A stretch of DNA of 59,261 nucleotides from Nitrospiria bacterium (GTDB lineage: Bacteria; Nitrospirota; Nitrospiria; JACQBZ01): positions 1-59,261 of the forward strand of contig DATIYJ010000036.1 in assembly GCA_035517655.1 (NCBI GenBank). Direction: 5' to 3'. The notes beneath the pieces were generated by a model. The model saw only the letters and a list, made by a program, of their open reading frames with translations. It searched no databases and was not told the DNA's origin. The translations under genes were made by a program, and so were the position numbers. Below are positions 58,476-59,261 of this stretch, piece by piece; within the stretch, counting starts at the first letter, position 1; every line of letters begins with the position of its first letter.

Positions 58476-59261
58476 ATGGACCTTATTGCTGAAGGCTTGA
58501 AACAAGGACTAATCCGTTTCGAAGATGGCGGCAAGTACATTGTCTATGTGTCGCAAGGGAAGCGGCGGAATTATGAAAATCCGGAGGAAAAAGTTCAGGC
58601 CGAAGCGTTTCTTCGTCTCGTCCTTGTCTACAAATATCCAGTCAGGCGCATTCGACAATATGTGTCGGTGCAAATGGGTGCAGAAACGAAAGAGGCAGAT
58701 ATCGTTGTTTACTCAGACGAAGCATTAAAATCACCGTGGATCATTGTCGAGTGCAAGAAGCCTGATGTGTCAGAACTTGAGTTCGTCCGTGCGGTGGATC
58801 AGGCATTCAGTTACGGCGTCGCAGAGGGAGCCAAGTATGTTTGGACTACCTCCGGACTGAAGAATGAGTATTATGAAGTCACCGCCAAGAAACCGAAGGC
58901 GCGTATCACTATACCCGACGTACCACAATTCGGCGTCGAGGAGCTTGCGAAATTCAAGTTCGCTAAAGGTGGCGGCGCGACCAAGACTGGCCAGAAGCTC
59001 TTTGACCTCGAAAAGGTTACCGAGGACGAACTCACTCGTCGCTTTCAGCAAGCGCACCAGGCGCTTTGGGGCGGAGGAGAATTAAATCCCTCCGAAGCAT
59101 TCGATGAACTTGACAAGCTTATTTTCTGTAAGCTCTGGGATGAACGGAAGGCACGAAAAAACGGCGAACCCTATGACTTCCAAATATTCACCGAAGACAC
59201 GAGAGAGAAGACCGAACGTGAGTTGTTGGAGCGCTTAAAAAAGCTCTACGCCGAGGGCCGC
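58476..59261 (+). CDS. Restriction-modification protein with HsdR-type N-terminal domain (3' truncated)
   Basis: The frame is open for 262 codons from the ATG at 58476 to the window edge, with AGAGGAT before the start. The N-terminus is a type I restriction enzyme R-subunit-like nuclease domain: NYENPEEKVQAEAFLRLVLVYKYP, then the PD-(D/E)XK-type core with EADIVVYSDEA and WIIVECKKPD (Asp, and Glu-x-Lys). The later part, LNPSEAFDELDKLIFCKLWDERK, is typical of proteins that continue into an N6-adenine methyltransferase domain, so a fused nuclease/methylase is likely but its methylase part lies outside the window. Codon choice and base composition are more AT-rich than in the rest of the window, which suggests recent transfer. 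Confidence 0.85.
   Translation, partial: MDLIAEGLKQGLIRFEDGGKYIVYVSQGKRRNYENPEEKVQAEAFLRLVLVYKYPVRRIRQYVSVQMGAETKEADIVVYSDEALKSPWIIVECKKPDVSELEFVRAVDQAFSYGVAEGAKYVWTTSGLKNEYYEVTAKKPKARITIPDVPQFGVEELAKFKFAKGGGATKTGQKLFDLEKVTEDELTRRFQQAHQALWGGGELNPSEAFDELDKLIFCKLWDERKARKNGEPYDFQIFTEDTREKTERELLERLKKLYAEGR

Overview
The window is about 59 kb of a Gram-negative, free-living bacterium, probably assembled from a metagenome or a poorly studied lineage. Evidence for an outer membrane: an LptF/LptG pair, a TonB-dependent receptor with its own TonB, and a porin. Evidence on lineage: a heterotetrameric glycyl-tRNA synthetase (glyQ/glyS) next to pyruvate phosphate dikinase, DUF3108 and DUF3047 proteins, and frequent GTG/TTG starts. 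A Nitrospirota-like or deltaproteobacterial-like host fits best, but this is inference from gene content; no rRNA or tRNA marker is present. Base composition is GC-rich almost throughout and falls visibly in the last 1 kb.

Layout. (1) 1-13.8 kb: a surface polysaccharide locus, all on the plus strand and cut by the left edge. It has four GT4 glycosyltransferases, two polyprenyl-phosphate sugar phosphotransferases, an O-antigen ligase/polymerase-like protein, a GDP-fucose-synthase-like reductase, a methyltransferase with a Trm112-like tail, a Wzx flippase, a polysaccharide deacetylase and a WecG/TagA transferase. (2) 13.7-19.6 kb: housekeeping genes, including DUF3108, nicotinamidase, a YkgJ-type Cys-cluster protein, DUF3047, a MinD/FlhG ATPase with a J-like/HTH protein and a 54-aa zinc ribbon, and bioA. 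(3) 19.8-30.0 kb: glyQ-glyS, a membrane protein, ppdK, ribD, an NDUFA9-like reductase, a glycine-rich small protein and an MFS transporter. (4) 30.1-34.6 kb: a geranylgeranyl-reductase-family flavoprotein with DUF2892, divergent from a porin / periplasmic binding protein / GGDEF operon. (5) 34.7-42.2 kb: riboflavin synthase, then a vitamin B12 uptake locus with two cobalamin riboswitches (btuF-btuC-btuD-tonB, then btuB-cobO). (6) 42.3-47.4 kb: yacG, a small membrane protein, a KefB-type antiporter, and lptF-lptG on the minus strand. (7) 47.4-52.8 kb: a cold-shock protein behind a promoter and terminator that may encode a small RNA or attenuator, a 988-aa TPR protein with an ExeA-like ATPase, and a 2-hydroxyacid dehydrogenase. 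(8) 53-59 kb: an oligopeptide ABC importer (oppA-B-C, no ATPase genes in view) interrupted by a long imperfect inverted repeat, then an accessory end with palindromic repeats, yaeQ, a DUF4258/DUF2283 pair and the start of a restriction-modification protein.

Most notable signals. Several genes (ribE, yacG, lptF, bioA, the DUF3047 gene, and less tightly ribD) have a good sigma-70-type -10 box only 6-8 nt (11 for ribD) before the ATG and no usable Shine-Dalgarno sequence, which predicts leaderless mRNAs. PpdK carries an inserted four-cysteine zinc-ribbon-like segment between its substrate loop and its catalytic Cys. The first B12 riboswitch ends in a hairpin whose 3' arm contains the btuF ribosome binding site. 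A promoter-RNA-terminator unit lies in front of the cold-shock gene. I saw no tRNA, rRNA, CRISPR array or transposase gene.
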